Shown here piece by piece: positions 33,160-45,010 of a stretch of DNA of 64,000 bases. Both the position numbers and the translations under genes were made by a program. Each line of letters starts with the position of its first letter. The first letter of the stretch is position 1. Origin of the DNA: Nageia nagi (lineage: Eukaryota; Pinophyta); NCBI GenBank assembly GCA_050084985.1, contig JBITNC010000001.1, positions 183,954,001 to 184,018,000 on the forward strand, read 5' to 3'. Below the pieces are notes generated by a model. It made no database searches and was not told where the DNA came from. It saw only the letters and a list, made by a program, of their open reading frames with translations.

Positions 33160-33635
33160 TGAATAAATTAATCCTTCCTAAATTAATCTCTAATTTACCA
33201 AGATCTCAAGAAGTCACTTACAACATCAACACAATAGCATAATAACACAAACCAATCTCACAAACAACACAAAATATAAAGTAGTTCCTCCCTCCTTGGG
33301 AGTACATCCACTAAGATATTTTTATTCTCAAGGACCTCTCTTACAGAATCTCTCCTCTTTCTTCAAACCCTAAACCTATAACAAAGCTTACTTTTAAGTT
33401 GTATAATATGAGAGGGGGGGTACCTCTATATTTATAAGAAAATATCCACTTTGTAACCTCCTATTAACCCAAGGGTAAGGTTAAATATATTTCTATATTT
33501 AATCCCCTTCCTATATTTATTCCTCTTTTTATATTTATTCCCTTAATAGTTTAAGATATCTAAAGATACTTTAAGTATTAAGTGAATTTACATTAAAGAG
33601 ACATATTACACAATATTACATTACAAATTATAACA
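33160..33635 (-). repeat. 5' LTR of copia C
   Basis: 476 bp, aligned with 19890-20341. Some of the extra length comes from a local duplication of a TATATTTATTCC-type segment near 33,510-33,545. TATAAATA at 33429-33436 (minus) is the probable promoter box. Confidence 0.93.
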
Positions 33636-33640
33636 ATACC
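33636..33640. repeat. Target-site duplication of copia C, right copy
   Basis: ATACC, as at 19885-19889. Confidence 0.9.
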
Positions 33641-34300
33641 TAGGGTTGGATTTCACTTGTAATTCTTCAAATGAATTCATAATTTCAAGATGGATGATAA
33701 AAGTACCTATGATGCTTTTCTAGATAGTCTTCAAAATTAGAAAAAAATACAAAAATCTTAGTGAGAATATTAGATTTTGATTCGCCTACTTATAAAGATA
33801 GCTTAGGCTATGTATGACTCACTTCTCATTTTTCCATGGTACAATATCTTAACTAAAAGTGGGTTCTATAATTAATTCGTAGTTGGAATATTCATTTCAA
33901 AGTACTTTTGGCCTCATATATCGAGCATAAGAAACTATTTTTCATTCAAAGTATTTTTTCTCATGGGATTCCTTTGGATCAATGTCTTATCTACCTTGGT
34001 GTAGAAAATACCAACTACAATTTCTATAGTATTATAGAGGACATCATGCACTTATTGTAGTTTTTACCTAAAGCCAATGATAAATGCAAAAGGATTAGGC
34101 CTTTGTTTTAGCCATACATTTCCAGTTCCTTATTTTGGTAACATGCTCTTTTTGAGTGACCCTCATGATTTTTCTTTCCCCCTAAAAGAAGTATGGAACA
34201 TTTTTTTATCATCAATATCCTTTTTCATATCTAGAAAGCCCATAACAAGATAAGTTTTATAGAGGATGAGGTTTCTATATATTTTCCCTTTGCTAAAAAA
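33641..34300 (+). pseudogene. LINE ORF2 C-terminal (zf-RVT-like) part
   Basis: Continues the LINE from 19,884 on the plus strand. Read across frames, near 33,950-34,080 it gives FFSHGIPLDQCLIYLGVENTN...EDIMHLL, which fits the plant LINE zf-RVT pattern (IPL...L..LGI....C..C, ED..HL...C). Cysteines are largely lost. The match of orientation and the ATACC duplication support one LINE split by copia C. Confidence 0.62.
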
Positions 34301-35269
34301 GGTTTAATTTTTTATAATGTTGTTTCAGATAGCTAGTGAGGTGGATAAAATTACCATATCTTATAAGAGAAAATGATGGTATCAACATCCCTTGATCCAT
34401 AAGCATGTTAATGACCAAGGTACTTCCTCTTCAAGTCAAGTTGATGGTTGGGATGTGCATCCAAAGACTTTGGTACTTATTGTTAATTTAGGTGTATATG
34501 GCAATAATGATAGCCTACAAACACCTTCAATGAACCTAATAGTTGGAATATATTTCCATTCTTCTTAATGATTGGATAAAAATGGAATATGACTCATATA
34601 ATACTCCTAATACTAACACATGATGTAACTTTAAATCATTATAATTTTTTCAACTTGTAGTTGGTATGCCTTAGGTTTATTGAAACAAACATTATGTATT
34701 TTTTTGGTTTCCTAATCTTTAATAGTTACTAGTTTGGCTCTATAGTTATTGGCCATAGATTCTGTTACAGTTATTGGCAAAATTCAAATCTATCCCTTGA
34801 AAAGATTAGAGAAATTATTTTTACATTTGAGGATCCTTAGATAGTATCTATGTGATCCACCTTCTTGGCCATCAAAAGCTTCATACTATGCTTCAATATT
34901 TATATCCAAATTATTCTTATTACTAGATAATCTACAAGAGTTTGATACACTAATGGGTTTTTTCTTCTTGAAACTTGTTATTCCAAGGGGTGTGGGGGGT
35001 TATTTCCTTCAATGATGAGTTTATTGTGTAGAACCCTTTGGGAGAGGAAATATTCTTAGTGATAGTTTCTACTGGGAAACCCTAATTAGGGAGAGATACT
35101 ATAAGCTTTTTCTCCCTATTATTACCACATAGCTGGTTTGCTATTGGCGATATTGGAATGGATTGCCATTGCTTTCCTTCATTTGCCTTGCTCTTTAGTT
35201 TTGAGTTAATAGTTTTATTCAAAGGATAATTTACCTTCTTATGGCCTTGCATATGATATCTAAAGCCTA
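34301..35269. other. Unclassified sequence, possible zinc-knuckle remnant
   Basis: Near 35,190-35,269 the minus strand reads YHMQGHKKVNYPLNKTI, similar to a C-x2-C-x4-H-x4-C knuckle with cysteines replaced by Tyr, followed by a basic stretch. It could be the tail of a DUF4283-type or gag protein. The rest gives nothing recognisable. Confidence 0.35.
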
Positions 35270-36048
35270 CAAAAACCTTAAAGATATTTAAATTAATTAA
35301 ATAATAATGAAATAAAAATAAATAGTAGTAACATGAATATGATAATGTGATAATGACCCTAATTCACCTTGACCTATCAAACTTGGATTAATGAAAGATA
35401 CAAACCTATACTTTACCTATTATAATAGAAAGATGATATTTGGTTCAAAGGGGTGAACAATGAGCTTCTCTATTTTATAGAGTTTCCAATGCATCCTCAA
35501 CCTAGCAACGATGCTAGGGTCCTAACAGTATCACCCGGTTAATGTTCCATATTGCCTTGCCCTTTTATTAGATTGCCTTACCCTTTTGTTAGATTGCCTT
35601 ACCCTTTTGTTATATGTCATTGATGTCCATTTTAAGCTCAAAATATTGCATGTAATGAGTTCAAAATATCATATAAATGTAGAGCTCAATGTATAACAAA
35701 ACTCATATATGATAGGTGGAATTGATAAACACTAATCACGAATGACATACATATATTACCACCTATCAAGGATTCTAGATCATGTCATGATTTCTCATGC
35801 ATAACCCTTCCACCTTTATAGATAATAGGGCTAGTGTCAAGGCTCATCCTTGGGCTTATGGTGCATATGCACTAAGACTCCTTCTTGGGCTTATCTTTGG
35901 ATCGACCTGTTATCATAAAACATAAAGAGAGATGAGTATGCACAATGAAAAGAGTATTAAATCACTTAAATAAATGAATTGTTAGAAATACCTAAAAGGT
36001 AAATTTTAATTAAATTAAAATTATTTTTTAGGTGTTAAACATAATATA
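35270..36048. other. LTR-like noncoding sequence
   Basis: No coding signal. It has an ACCACCTATCAAGGAT phrase similar to the gypsy B LTR, and ends TTTTTTAGGTGTTAAACA just where the long repeat begins. Three adjacent copies of an ATTGCCTTACCCTTTT-type phrase lie at 35,550-35,620. Perhaps a degenerate gypsy LTR; boundaries unproven. Confidence 0.35.
35550..35620. repeat. Short tandem repeat, about 24 bp x 3
   Basis: TTGCCTTGCCCTTTTATTAGA is followed by two near-copies reading TTGCCTTACCCTTTTGTTA. Confidence 0.8.
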
Positions 36049-37277
36049 ATCACTATTCATTTTTTTAAATATATTGTATTATAACATCAAGATCACATAC
36101 TCATATATCAATATGATGCAAACCTTTTCGTACATCTAGCCCATCAATTCATAATTTCATCCATAATGTAATAACATTAGATATGAAATTAATATAATAA
36201 TATATTAATAAACTAAATGAAAAATAAAACTAAAATGAGAAATTAGCCACACATAAAATTATTAAACACAAAAATTATAGTTGTTCCCCTCACTTCAGGG
36301 TACATCCACTCTTAAATGATGGTTTCCATTGCATTAGTCCTCTTGAAATATTTACATAATTTCATTGGTATATTCCCCATACATTCCTTTTATACATGAA
36401 GAGTCAATAAAAAATTCTCAAAATGATCCTCTTCCATATATGATGAGGTCATCCAATCCAAATTCTCATTTTAATTACTTCCAAAAGAATAAATTTTGAC
36501 ATTTCCAAAAGCTAGTTTTATTTAAGAATGGTAGATGCTTGGTTAGAAAAATAACAATGCAAATGTGATAATAGTATTCAATCTTCATGATAAGAATTAT
36601 GCAACTCCCATGCATCTCGCCCTTCTAAGAATTAATATGATACAACTTAATAGATGAAGATGATCCTAAAATTCCCATTTCTTGAGAAACCATCATTTGA
36701 AATTAACCTCCTTCTAGGTTTTATGAAATATTCCCATTTTAGTTATACAAAATGATTAAACTTCATATGATAAACCCTCACTAAAGTTTTATATGCTTTC
36801 CATGACTAATTTGATGTTGTTGTGGAATGGATACTAAATAGGATAATAATAAAATGTTATGAATGCTAAATATGTTGTTGTAAATGGCTGCAAAATATGC
36901 CAATAATAGTATGATGATGATGCCAATTATAATTATTGCATAATGAAATAGATAACAACATATGATAGCAATAGACTGATAAATGCTAATTCTATGCAAT
37001 ACTCTTATGTATATGTGGTATGACATATGCAAATCCATGCAAGGATTTTCAATTAATAAAATTATATTAATACCAAATGAAATAAAATGAAAAGTCCAAT
37101 AGGTCATTATGGATGTCAAGATGATAATAATTTATGATTCAGACTTATAAGGTGCAATACTTTTAATGCTCATGATCACAAGGAATTTATGATGTTTAAA
37201 ATATGCTTCATCTAAATGCAAACATTTAAAATATATTAAAAATAATGTTGGGCAATAATCTAATTGATATTATAAAT

Positions 37278-37281
<4 letters not shown>

Positions 37282-37343
<62 letters not shown>
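37282..37343. repeat. (AT)n microsatellite, 62 bp
   Basis: Uninterrupted alternating A/T inside the long repeat; the other copy has a (GT)n(AT)n tract at the matching place. Confidence 0.97.
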
Positions 37344-37347
<4 letters not shown>

Positions 37348-38325
37348 TAGATACTTGAAAAATGAATCCACTATTATATTTTACATGTTCTTAAGCATTT
37401 ATCTAGTAATCTAGATTTTGAGCTAGATTAAATGAGACTTATATCTAAATATCATTGCATCCCCTTGAGTTTGTTTGTTCTTAGGGCATCTTGTTAATCA
37501 AAATCAATGCTCTTTTTATTTATTTATTTTTCATTTAGGTTTATGATTGTGCAAAATCTATATCAATCTATAAGGGAAATTACTACATAGAATTTGGGCT
37601 CATATGGCCAATGCAATCATAAGACCAAGTTTATAGAATAAATCCAAATAAAAGATTGCACATAATGAGAAATAAAAGAGCAAAGTGCAATTAAGAGTTA
37701 CTCTAATCTGTTCAAATCAAGTACTGAGTTACTTGTAATCCTTTCTCTAACATTTATTTTTGGTTGAGCATTTTGAATTTAATTTATTATTTCTTCTTTC
37801 ATCTCTACCTTTCTATAATCATACAAGAATCTTGAAATATAGTTCAATACCACAACTTCATAGTATTTAAAGTAGGGCTTTTACAATTACTCCATTAATG
37901 ATCTTAACAGTAAAATATTAGTAATAAAAAACATTATCTATTTATGCAAATAATTAATAATAGAACTTTTTTTTTAAATGAATGAAACATAGTTTCTTGA
38001 AAGCACGCACCATGTTATTATTTAAAACCCTTTTTTTCTTGCACTCTTTTACATCACCAATAATCTCTACAAAATATTATCCATGGATTAGATAATGGAG
38101 ATAATTTTCATTCCTCACAACAATATCCCTAGCAACAAACTTGGGGATAAACTTATTTGTAGTATGGCAGTATTGCATACTTAAAAGATTCTTCACAATC
38201 TCTAATAATGGTTCTAGGGTGAGTCTTTAACAATCTAATGCTATTTTCAACTTTTCACTATATTAGAATAGATGCAATTATTTAATTTCAATCTCCACAC
38301 CACGTAACATAAAGTATAGTATTTG

Positions 38326-38332
<7 letters not shown>

Positions 38333-38374
<42 letters not shown>

Positions 38375-38409
38375 CATACATACATATATACACATACATA
38401 CATACATTG
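38333..38409. repeat. (TA)n followed by (CATA)n microsatellite
   Basis: (TA)n at 38333-38370 passes into CATA units to 38409, with a few TATA interruptions. Confidence 0.95.
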
Positions 38410-39480
38410 CCTATAACTCACTCATTAAGATCTCCTATAGATTATGTGAGTGATCTATCTTTTATAAGAAAAGCATGCACCCTTTTCCATCTAGATGCAC
38501 CCAAGTGGTTCACTGTAGACCATAAGACTGCATTCCATAGAGGCATCTTGTCATACAATTCGTAAACCTTATTTTATGCACCTACGGTTTACATACAAGT
38601 CTTATTAGGAGTCAAACACATGTTGAATTATGTAGAGAGAAGTATATATATGTATCTTTAATAAGAAAAATATGCATTATATGTTTCATTTGTGTGCCTC
38701 AACAAAACATGAGTGATAATCATATCGATGGGGATATTGTCATTTTTGTTGGGTAATTGGTAAAATTGTATGATTGCAAATAACAAAATACCATTACCCT
38801 CAGGTGAGGTCATGACCTATGGACATCTACTTCTACCACTATTAATATACAAATTCAATTTGCAAAGAGTGAATACAATGTGTGAGGAATTTATGTCAAG
38901 TGCAGATTTACAAAATGAAGATAACAAAGCACAAAAATTCCATTTCCATATAGCTAATTTCAAAATGAACCATATTAAACTTTGCATAAAATATTCTACC
39001 ATTACCCATAATTGTAATTCATTTATGAAAACTTTAAACACTAGTGCATCAATTAAAAATTAATTAAGAGGAAAATATATGGCTTACTTGGCCAAAATAG
39101 TGTGATTGAAATAACAAATTGATACCCATAAATTCAACTCTAATCATTTCTTTATTCCTGATTAAATATCTTCTTAATCTCCTTCTCTACCAGTGAAAAA
39201 CTCTCACCTATTTATACATGCAAGGAGTTCGATAAAATAAATTGAATCAAATATTTGTAGATCTAAATCTCTAATCAAATTAAATGATTACTTATCTTCG
39301 TATTATCCTTATTTAGATCATATCTCTCATCAAAAATGAAATTAGGCCAACAAAATTGGTGGGTGCTACAAAAAACCTCTCAACATACCTTCTCTAAAAA
39401 CATTCTTTCCAAACATTCCCAATTACATGTTATTTGGTGAGGGACTATCTTTTAGAGGCTACATATGCCCTAGCAATGTT

Positions 39481-39737
39481 TTTTTAAACATTCAATATTA
39501 TGTTAAGTTTGGTGATTCCCCTCCTTATTTTAAATAAATACTACATGGTGTATAAGGTGATAAATATTACACGATATCATTATTATTTGCATGATATGCC
39601 ACAATTTTATCTTACCTTTTATAAAACATCCACATGGGATGCCATATTTATAATATCCTTTTGACATTTAATATGCTCTTTTTAATTTATATTCATTTAT
39701 TTTTATTTAGAATCAAATATACATATATGAAAGGTCT
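39481..39737. other. No recognisable feature
   Basis: AT-rich. Could belong to the long-repeat family beyond the window edge of copy 2, which would settle where the repeat stops. A PPT-like GGAGGGGAA (minus) occurs near 39,510-39,520. Confidence 0.3.
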
Positions 39738-40326
39738 TGTTAGCATTAGTGGCATGTAATGCATAAGAAAGAGTGTATATGAGTGATAAATCCAAGAGGA
39801 TTCAAATAAAAAAGAATGGAGTAATACTGTAAAACAATGGAGGAACTAAATATGAATATTTATATATTAATAAAAAATAAAATTATATAGATGAAGTTCA
39901 ATAATGAAGCTTAATACACTCTATAATGGTAAGAGTTTCATAATTGGAAAAGAACAACTCAATACACTTGAGAAAAAATCGAACTAGCTAATGTTACAAA
40001 GCATTATAATCCCTAGTAATTGAAATCAACAATAAGCTGCACTTATCAATCATATTAGGGTGAGCTAAGAAACTAAAAGAAATGCATACAAAACAAGTAA
40101 AAATGCCTTCAAGTTTGGAGTTATGAAGGCACTTTTCATTTGATCCTAACTGATGGGTTGCAAGTTGGTTGGTCAAGTCAAACCATTTGGATGAGAACTA
40201 ATTGGTAAATTTGGGGGTTGATCAGGTAGCTACCAGTTGGAACTAGATGGTATGCAAGCTACTAATTAAGACCTAAAATGTGGAACCTCAAAAAATGAAC
40301 TCATGATAAGTACCAATTCTCCAACA
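39738..40326 (-). repeat. Putative 3' LTR of copia E
   Basis: The right edge is firm: on the minus strand a PPT is followed by TGTTGGAGAATTGG. The left edge is a guess from TGTTAGCATTAG on the plus strand (complement ends TAACA). No second copy is in the window to confirm it. The minus strand reads TATATAAATATTC near 39,860. Confidence 0.5.
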
Positions 40327-40338
40327 TTCTCCCCCTTG
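40327..40338 (-). other. Polypurine tract of copia E
   Basis: CAAGGGGGAGAA on the minus strand, straight after the RNase H reading frame and before the LTR start. Confidence 0.85.
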
Positions 40339-40974
40339 ATGCAAAGAGGGCTCACCATGGAGTCTTTAAGCATCATATACTATTCATTAACAACACCTTT
40401 TGTAAATATATCATCCAAATTGATCTTGGTATTGCAATATTGGAGCTTAATTTGTCTCTTCTCCACCATGTCATAGAGGAAATGATACTTCAATTGAAAG
40501 TGCTTTGACCTGCTATGGTGGACAAGATTATGTCCCAACTAAATGGTATTCTAGTTGTCACAATAAAGAATGGTTAGTTCATGTTGTTTCTCACCAATCT
40601 CTTCAAGTAACTTCCTCAACCATAATGCTTGAACATTGGTTGTTGTAAGAGCAATATGCTTTGCTTCATAAGAGGAATGTTCTTCTATAGATTACTTCTT
40701 AGAGCTCCAAGGAATCAAACCTGAACCAAGTGAGAAACATTGCTCAAAAGTTGATTTCATATCATTAAGATTGCTTCCCATATCACTATCACTATAGCCA
40801 AAAAGTTCCATCTTCTCCACATAAGAATAATTTAGAGAGCAAAATGGTGGTGCCTTTCACATATCTCATAATTAGTTTGGCAGCCTTCATATGCAAAATT
40901 GAAGGATCATTTATATATCTAGACACCATTAAGATAGCAAATTGGATATTAGAACTAGTATTACAAAGAAACAT
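40339..40974 (-). pseudogene. Copia E RT end and RNase H
   Basis: Starts at the copia D junction with MFLCNTSSNIQFAILMVSRY and AAKLIMRYVKGT (RT-RNase H connection), then the RNase H words ALTTTNVQALWLRKLLEEIG, a YCDN (Asp) site, and SRSKHFQLKYHFLYDMVEK followed by LDDIFTKG. Stops occur in NE-stop-YMM and elsewhere. Confidence 0.87.
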
Positions 40975-40979
40975 AAGGC
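40975..40979. repeat. Target-site duplication of copia D, left copy
   Basis: AAGGC. The right copy at 48912-48916 reads AAATC (two changes). With this copy restored once, the copia E RT frame runs through without a gap, which supports it. Confidence 0.75.
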
Positions 40980-41438
40980 TGTTAGAATTTGTAATGTAAT
41001 ATTGTGTAATATTTCTCCTAAATGTAAATTCACTTAATACTTAAAGTATCATTATATATCTTAAAGTATTAAGAAAATAAAAATAGGAGAATGATTAAAA
41101 ATAGGTAAAAAATTAAAAATAGAAAATAGATTAATTATAGAGTGGGTTTTTTCTTATAAAAAGAGAAAAACCCTCCCCTTATCTAGTTACACTATTGTAA
41201 TGCAAACTTTGCTATAGGTTTAGAGTGAGAGAGAGAGAGAAGAAATTTTGTAAGAGAAGTCCTTGAGAATAAGAAGATCTTAGGTAGTGGACGTACTCCC
41301 AAGGAGGGAGGAACCACTTTATATCTTGTGTTATTTGTGAGATTAGCTTGAGTTATTGTGCTATTATGTTGATGGTGAAAGTGCCTTATTTAGATCTTAG
41401 GAGATTAAAAGTTAATTCAAAAAAGGTTAATTTCTTCA
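40980..41438 (+). repeat. 5' LTR of copia D
   Basis: 459 bp, TGTTAGAATTTG...TTCTTCA. Collinear with 48435-48911. (GA)n run near 41,226-41,242. Confidence 0.95.
41155..41163 (+). promoter_or_regulatory. TATA-like box in copia D 5' LTR
   Basis: TATAAAAAG at the position equivalent to the TATA-like boxes of the related LTRs. Confidence 0.5.
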
Positions 41439-41440
41439 AG

Positions 41441-41452
41441 TGGTATTAGATT
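41441..41452 (+). other. Primer binding site of copia D
   Basis: TGGTATTAGATT, two bases after the LTR; a decayed form of TGGTATCAGAGC. Confidence 0.8.
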
Positions 41453-43611
41453 AATTCTTGGAGGCTCCTCTTCAACATCCTTGAAGGTCTATTCCTCTTC
41501 TTTCTCCATCTACTTTGGTGAGGTAAAAAGGGCTTGAAGGTATAATTTTCCTCTAACCTTCTTCATTATCAAAGTTTTCTTTATTACTAACCAATTTGTG
41601 GTTATTTATTATAAACTTTTATTTAGCAAAATTTGTTCAAAGTAGATATTATTACCAAATTTTTGGTTATACTAACATGTTAGTTCTATTTGTTAAGTTA
41701 TTGCTACGCATTACTTCTACTAACAATAGTTTGTTAATTGCAATTTTTTTTTAAGTAAAATTGGTTAATGTGTAGCAAGTAGATTTGCTTAAATTTAGTA
41801 ATAATAAGTTATTATAGCTTAAATTTGCAAGTTTCTACTTAGCGTAGAGATTAAAAGTTTTGCAATTTTTTTTAACTATAATGTTATTATTGCAAATTTT
41901 TTTACAATACTAATATGCTTGTAAAAATAAAATTGCATGCAAATTACATGTATGCATTTTTAAAATATTTTATATGCATGCATTTTTTTTAATATATTAC
42001 ATGCATGCATTTTTAAAAAATAGAAAAATACATGCATGTATTTTTTAGAGAGCTTTATATGACATGCATACATTTTTTTAATATATTACATGCATGGGTT
42101 TTTAAAAAAATAGAAATTACATGCATGCATTTTTTAGAGAGCTTTATATTACATGCATGCATTTTTTAAAAAATAAAAAATACATGCATGCATTTTTTAG
42201 AGAACTTTACATTAATATATATATATATATATACACACAAAAATAGTATGAGCTAAAGGTTGCATTAATTGCTATTTAAAGGTTGATTCTTTATTTGCTA
42301 CTTTTACCATAAGTGCAAGCTATTTTAAAGAATTTTTTAAAACTAACATAATTTTAAGAGGGAAATTAATTATGCATGGATGGATTAATGTTAATTAATT
42401 ATGCATAGATTAATGTTAATTAATTATGCATAATTTAATATTAAGTATGCATGGATGAATTAATGTATGCATGAATTAATGTTGTTTTATCTTAATGCAT
42501 GTTTGATGCACACATGTGGTTGGATAAAATTTTAAATGCATGCTTTAATTTTTTTTTTGTCCTAGTGCATTTTTTTCTAAGTGGATACATTTTTTTAAAT
42601 GCATGATTTAATATTTTGTTCTAATGCATATGAATGGATAAAGTTTTCTTAAATGTTTTTGCTTTATTTTTTGATGATAAATTGCAAATAAGAAATTATT
42701 TTAAATCTATTTTTTAAGTAATAAGGGGGATAATTCTTAATTTTTGAATAATAAACATTTGTAAAGAGTTTCATTAGGGGTTGTGACAAAACCCATTGGA
42801 CTCTTAGGCTCATTTGTTGTTACTTAAAATTAATAAACTTTGTAAAAAGACCCATTAGAGGTTGTAATAAAACCCATTGGACTCTTTAGTTCATACATAT
42901 GGATGATGTGAGATGTAGTTTCATTTTTTAAAGCACTTGATTTATTTTGTACTTTTACTTTATATGCAAAGTACATAAATATTGAAAAATGCTTCCCCTT
43001 AAAATGAATACATTTGCATATTTTTTTTCGTAACATGACTTATTTGGAGAGCCATGAGGTGAGGATAAGGTGGACTAGAGTTTTTTAATCTAACAATCTA
43101 AATGGTGAAATATTTGTACTTCTTAATTATTCTTAAATCTTTTGTTAGTCTAGATTTAACTCCATATAGGTGGACAAGTATGTGTGTAGTGATACCACAT
43201 GTTCACTTATCCATTCAAGGATTATCTTGATAACCTAAGAGGAAAAATAAAAATTTAAACAAGATAATTAATTTAGCCTATCCAACATACATCATAACCT
43301 TAAAAAATAGCTAGTACTTCTCCTTGTGAGAGTATATCACTATCCAAGGGAAAATAATTGAGGATTGGTAAGAGCTAGGCTCTTTAGGAGTATCCAGATG
43401 AAAGCCTAATTTTAGACAAAAAAACAAACCTCAATTTTTTTCTCTCTTTGGTTATACTTGGTGATAAAGATGTTGAATGTATATTTTTAATTCTTATTTA
43501 CAATTAAGCATTTGATTTGTTATTTAGTTCAATCATGTATTTGTATAATTAATATTTTAAATTCAATATGTATGCTTATATTATTTATATTTTTCATATT
43601 ATTTTGTAACA
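41453..43611 (+). other. Leader of copia D
   Basis: 2.2 kb without coding signal. A GGTGAGGTAAAA stretch near 41,517 is shared with the copia A leader and resembles a splice donor. The 42,770-43,430 block matches the copia A leader (7,040-7,560, opposite strand). It contains the RY-type array. Confidence 0.75.
41930..42210. repeat. CATGCATG-rich tandem array in copia D leader
   Basis: About eight imperfect units centred on ACATGCATGCATTTTT, alternating with TTTTTAGAGAGCTTTATAT or AATATATT spacers. A looser TTAATTATGCAT series follows at 42,365-42,480, and a short (AT)n tract lies at about 42,214-42,232. Confidence 0.85.
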
Positions 43612-44530
43612 ATGGAAGACTTTTTTGCATCCAAACATATCTTAGATGGTTCCAACTATGGTATTTGAGAACCTAGTATGAAGGTGGAACTTCAAGCATG
43701 GAAATTTTAGATGATTTTAAATGAAAACCAAGTTGCTCCATCAAGGGAGAAAGAACTTGAAGCTTATAATACTAAAAATGATTTGGAAACTTCTATGATC
43801 TTTTGTGTAGTTTTAGATGAGATCCTTCTCATGATATCTTTTTCAAATACTGCAAAGGAAGCTTGGGATAAACTAAAAATTATATACATTGAAATAAATT
43901 TTTTTAAAAGATTCACCATTCTTTATAAGTTGCTTTAATAATATCAAAAGAAAAATAAAAGTGTGGCTATATATCTGAATAAGGTTGTTGACCATAAAAC
44001 CCAACTTGTGAGGTGTGGTTGCCATTGGATCAATGATGAATTTCTAGCTTTCATCATCCTTCAAAGCCTCTCTGCTAAGTTTAATTAGTTTATGACTATT
44101 ATTCAAACTAGATTTGATGATGAAAAAAAGTGTTCTCCTTGAAAAATCTATCAAGGCTTCTCTTGAAGCATGAGAAAATACTTAACAATAAAATGTTGAT
44201 CACCACTCCTAAAGAGCCATCTATGAAACTTGGTCCAATGAAGCCTCACTTTAAAAAGAAGAATCTTAACCAAAAGAAGGGTTCTAATGCTCCTAAGAAA
44301 AATTTGAAGAAAGGTGAGAATAAGAAGAATTATGATAATGATAAGTCAAAGAAAATCAAAGCCAAATTTGATACAAATTATAATTTCTATAACATCTATG
44401 GTCATATTGAAGCTGATTACTTTAGGAAAAAGAAAGGACAAGATGAAAAAGGAACTAAAAAACTAAATAAATCTAATAATAAGAATAGGAACATGAATTT
44501 TTCTTATGTTGCTACCTTTTACTCCAACTG
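43612..44530 (+). pseudogene. Copia D gag
   Basis: ATG at 43612 (MEDFFASKHILDGSNYG) is chosen by agreement with copia A. It is followed by a stop where Trp is expected, then NENQVAPSREKELEAYNTKND and SFSNTAKEAWDKL, typical of the UBN2/DUF4219-type copia gag. The C-terminal half is Lys/Asn-rich, and the knuckle near 44,385 reads NYNFYNIYGHIEADYF with every Cys changed to Tyr or lost. Multiple frames are involved. Confidence 0.82.
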
Positions 44531-45010
44531 TTGTACTTTAGCAAATGAATGGATTGTTGATTTTGGATGCACTAATCACATGTGTTTTGAAAAGGATAAG
44601 TTTGAAAAATTTTATAAGTATAAAAAAAATATAGTTATGATAGGTGATAGTTCAATCCTTAAAGTTCAAGGTATTGAGAGTGTGTTGGTACAAAGGAAGA
44701 TTCTTAAGAATATGCTTTATATGCTTAAATTCACTATGAATCTCTTTTCTATAATTTAGGTTATAAAGAAAGGTTACTCCTTTGAGTTTAAGTCACTCTT
44801 GGTGCATGAAAAAGGGTCTTACCACTTTGGTGAAAGGGTCAGTGAAAGATGACCTTTACATTGTGGATCAATATTCAACAAAGATGTTCCTTGCAACTAA
44901 TGTTTTCTCTAGAGGAAATCTTTGGCACCATCAACTAGGCCACCTAAACCATAAGAACATTCAAATCATGAAAGATCATGAACTTGTGGAAGGTTTGCTT
45001 ACAATATCAC
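44531..45010 (+). pseudogene. Copia D protease and GAG-pre-integrase
   Basis: NEWIVDFGCTNHMCFEKDKF is the protease signature with DSG changed to DFG; the catalytic Asp remains. MLYMLKFTMNLF follows, then a frameshift near 44,759-44,782, then SHSWCMKKGLTTLVKG and NLWHHQLGHLNHKN, the histidine half of the integrase zinc finger. Confidence 0.88.

Larger units (their letters stand above)
19890..33635 (-). mobile_element. Copia C: Ty1/copia element, gag-less, interrupted by gypsy B
   Basis: Minus strand. Removing gypsy B (20648-29258 plus one CTCAT) leaves about 5.1 kb: 5' LTR 33160-33635, PBS, about 140 bp, protease, integrase, RT, RNase H, 3' noncoding region, PPT and 3' LTR 19890-20341. Compared with copia A and D it lacks the 2-3 kb leader and nearly all gag. 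It is inserted in the LINE ORF2. Confidence 0.93.
36049..39480 (-). repeat. Long direct repeat, copy 1 (pairs with 60510-64000)
   Basis: About 3.4 kb collinear with the end of the window and in the same orientation; the copies differ by small indels and by a segment of roughly 150 bp or more around the AT microsatellite at 37,282. TATAAATAGG occurs near the right end on the minus strand (39207-39216) in both copies, as in an LTR promoter. No coding domain; hydrophobic frames such as 36781-37119 are AT-rich chance frames. Probably a very long LTR or part of one. Confidence 0.8.

Noticed and set aside
36781-37119. Hydrophobic 112-codon frame with a partly conserved counterpart at 61306-61533
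   Set aside because: The similarity comes from the underlying DNA repeat. The Ile/Leu-rich content is expected of AT-rich sequence, and the two frames have different lengths.
38323-38565. Frame starting in the microsatellite at 38,333
   Set aside because: The N-terminal half is translated (TA)n/(CATA)n; no coding support beyond it.
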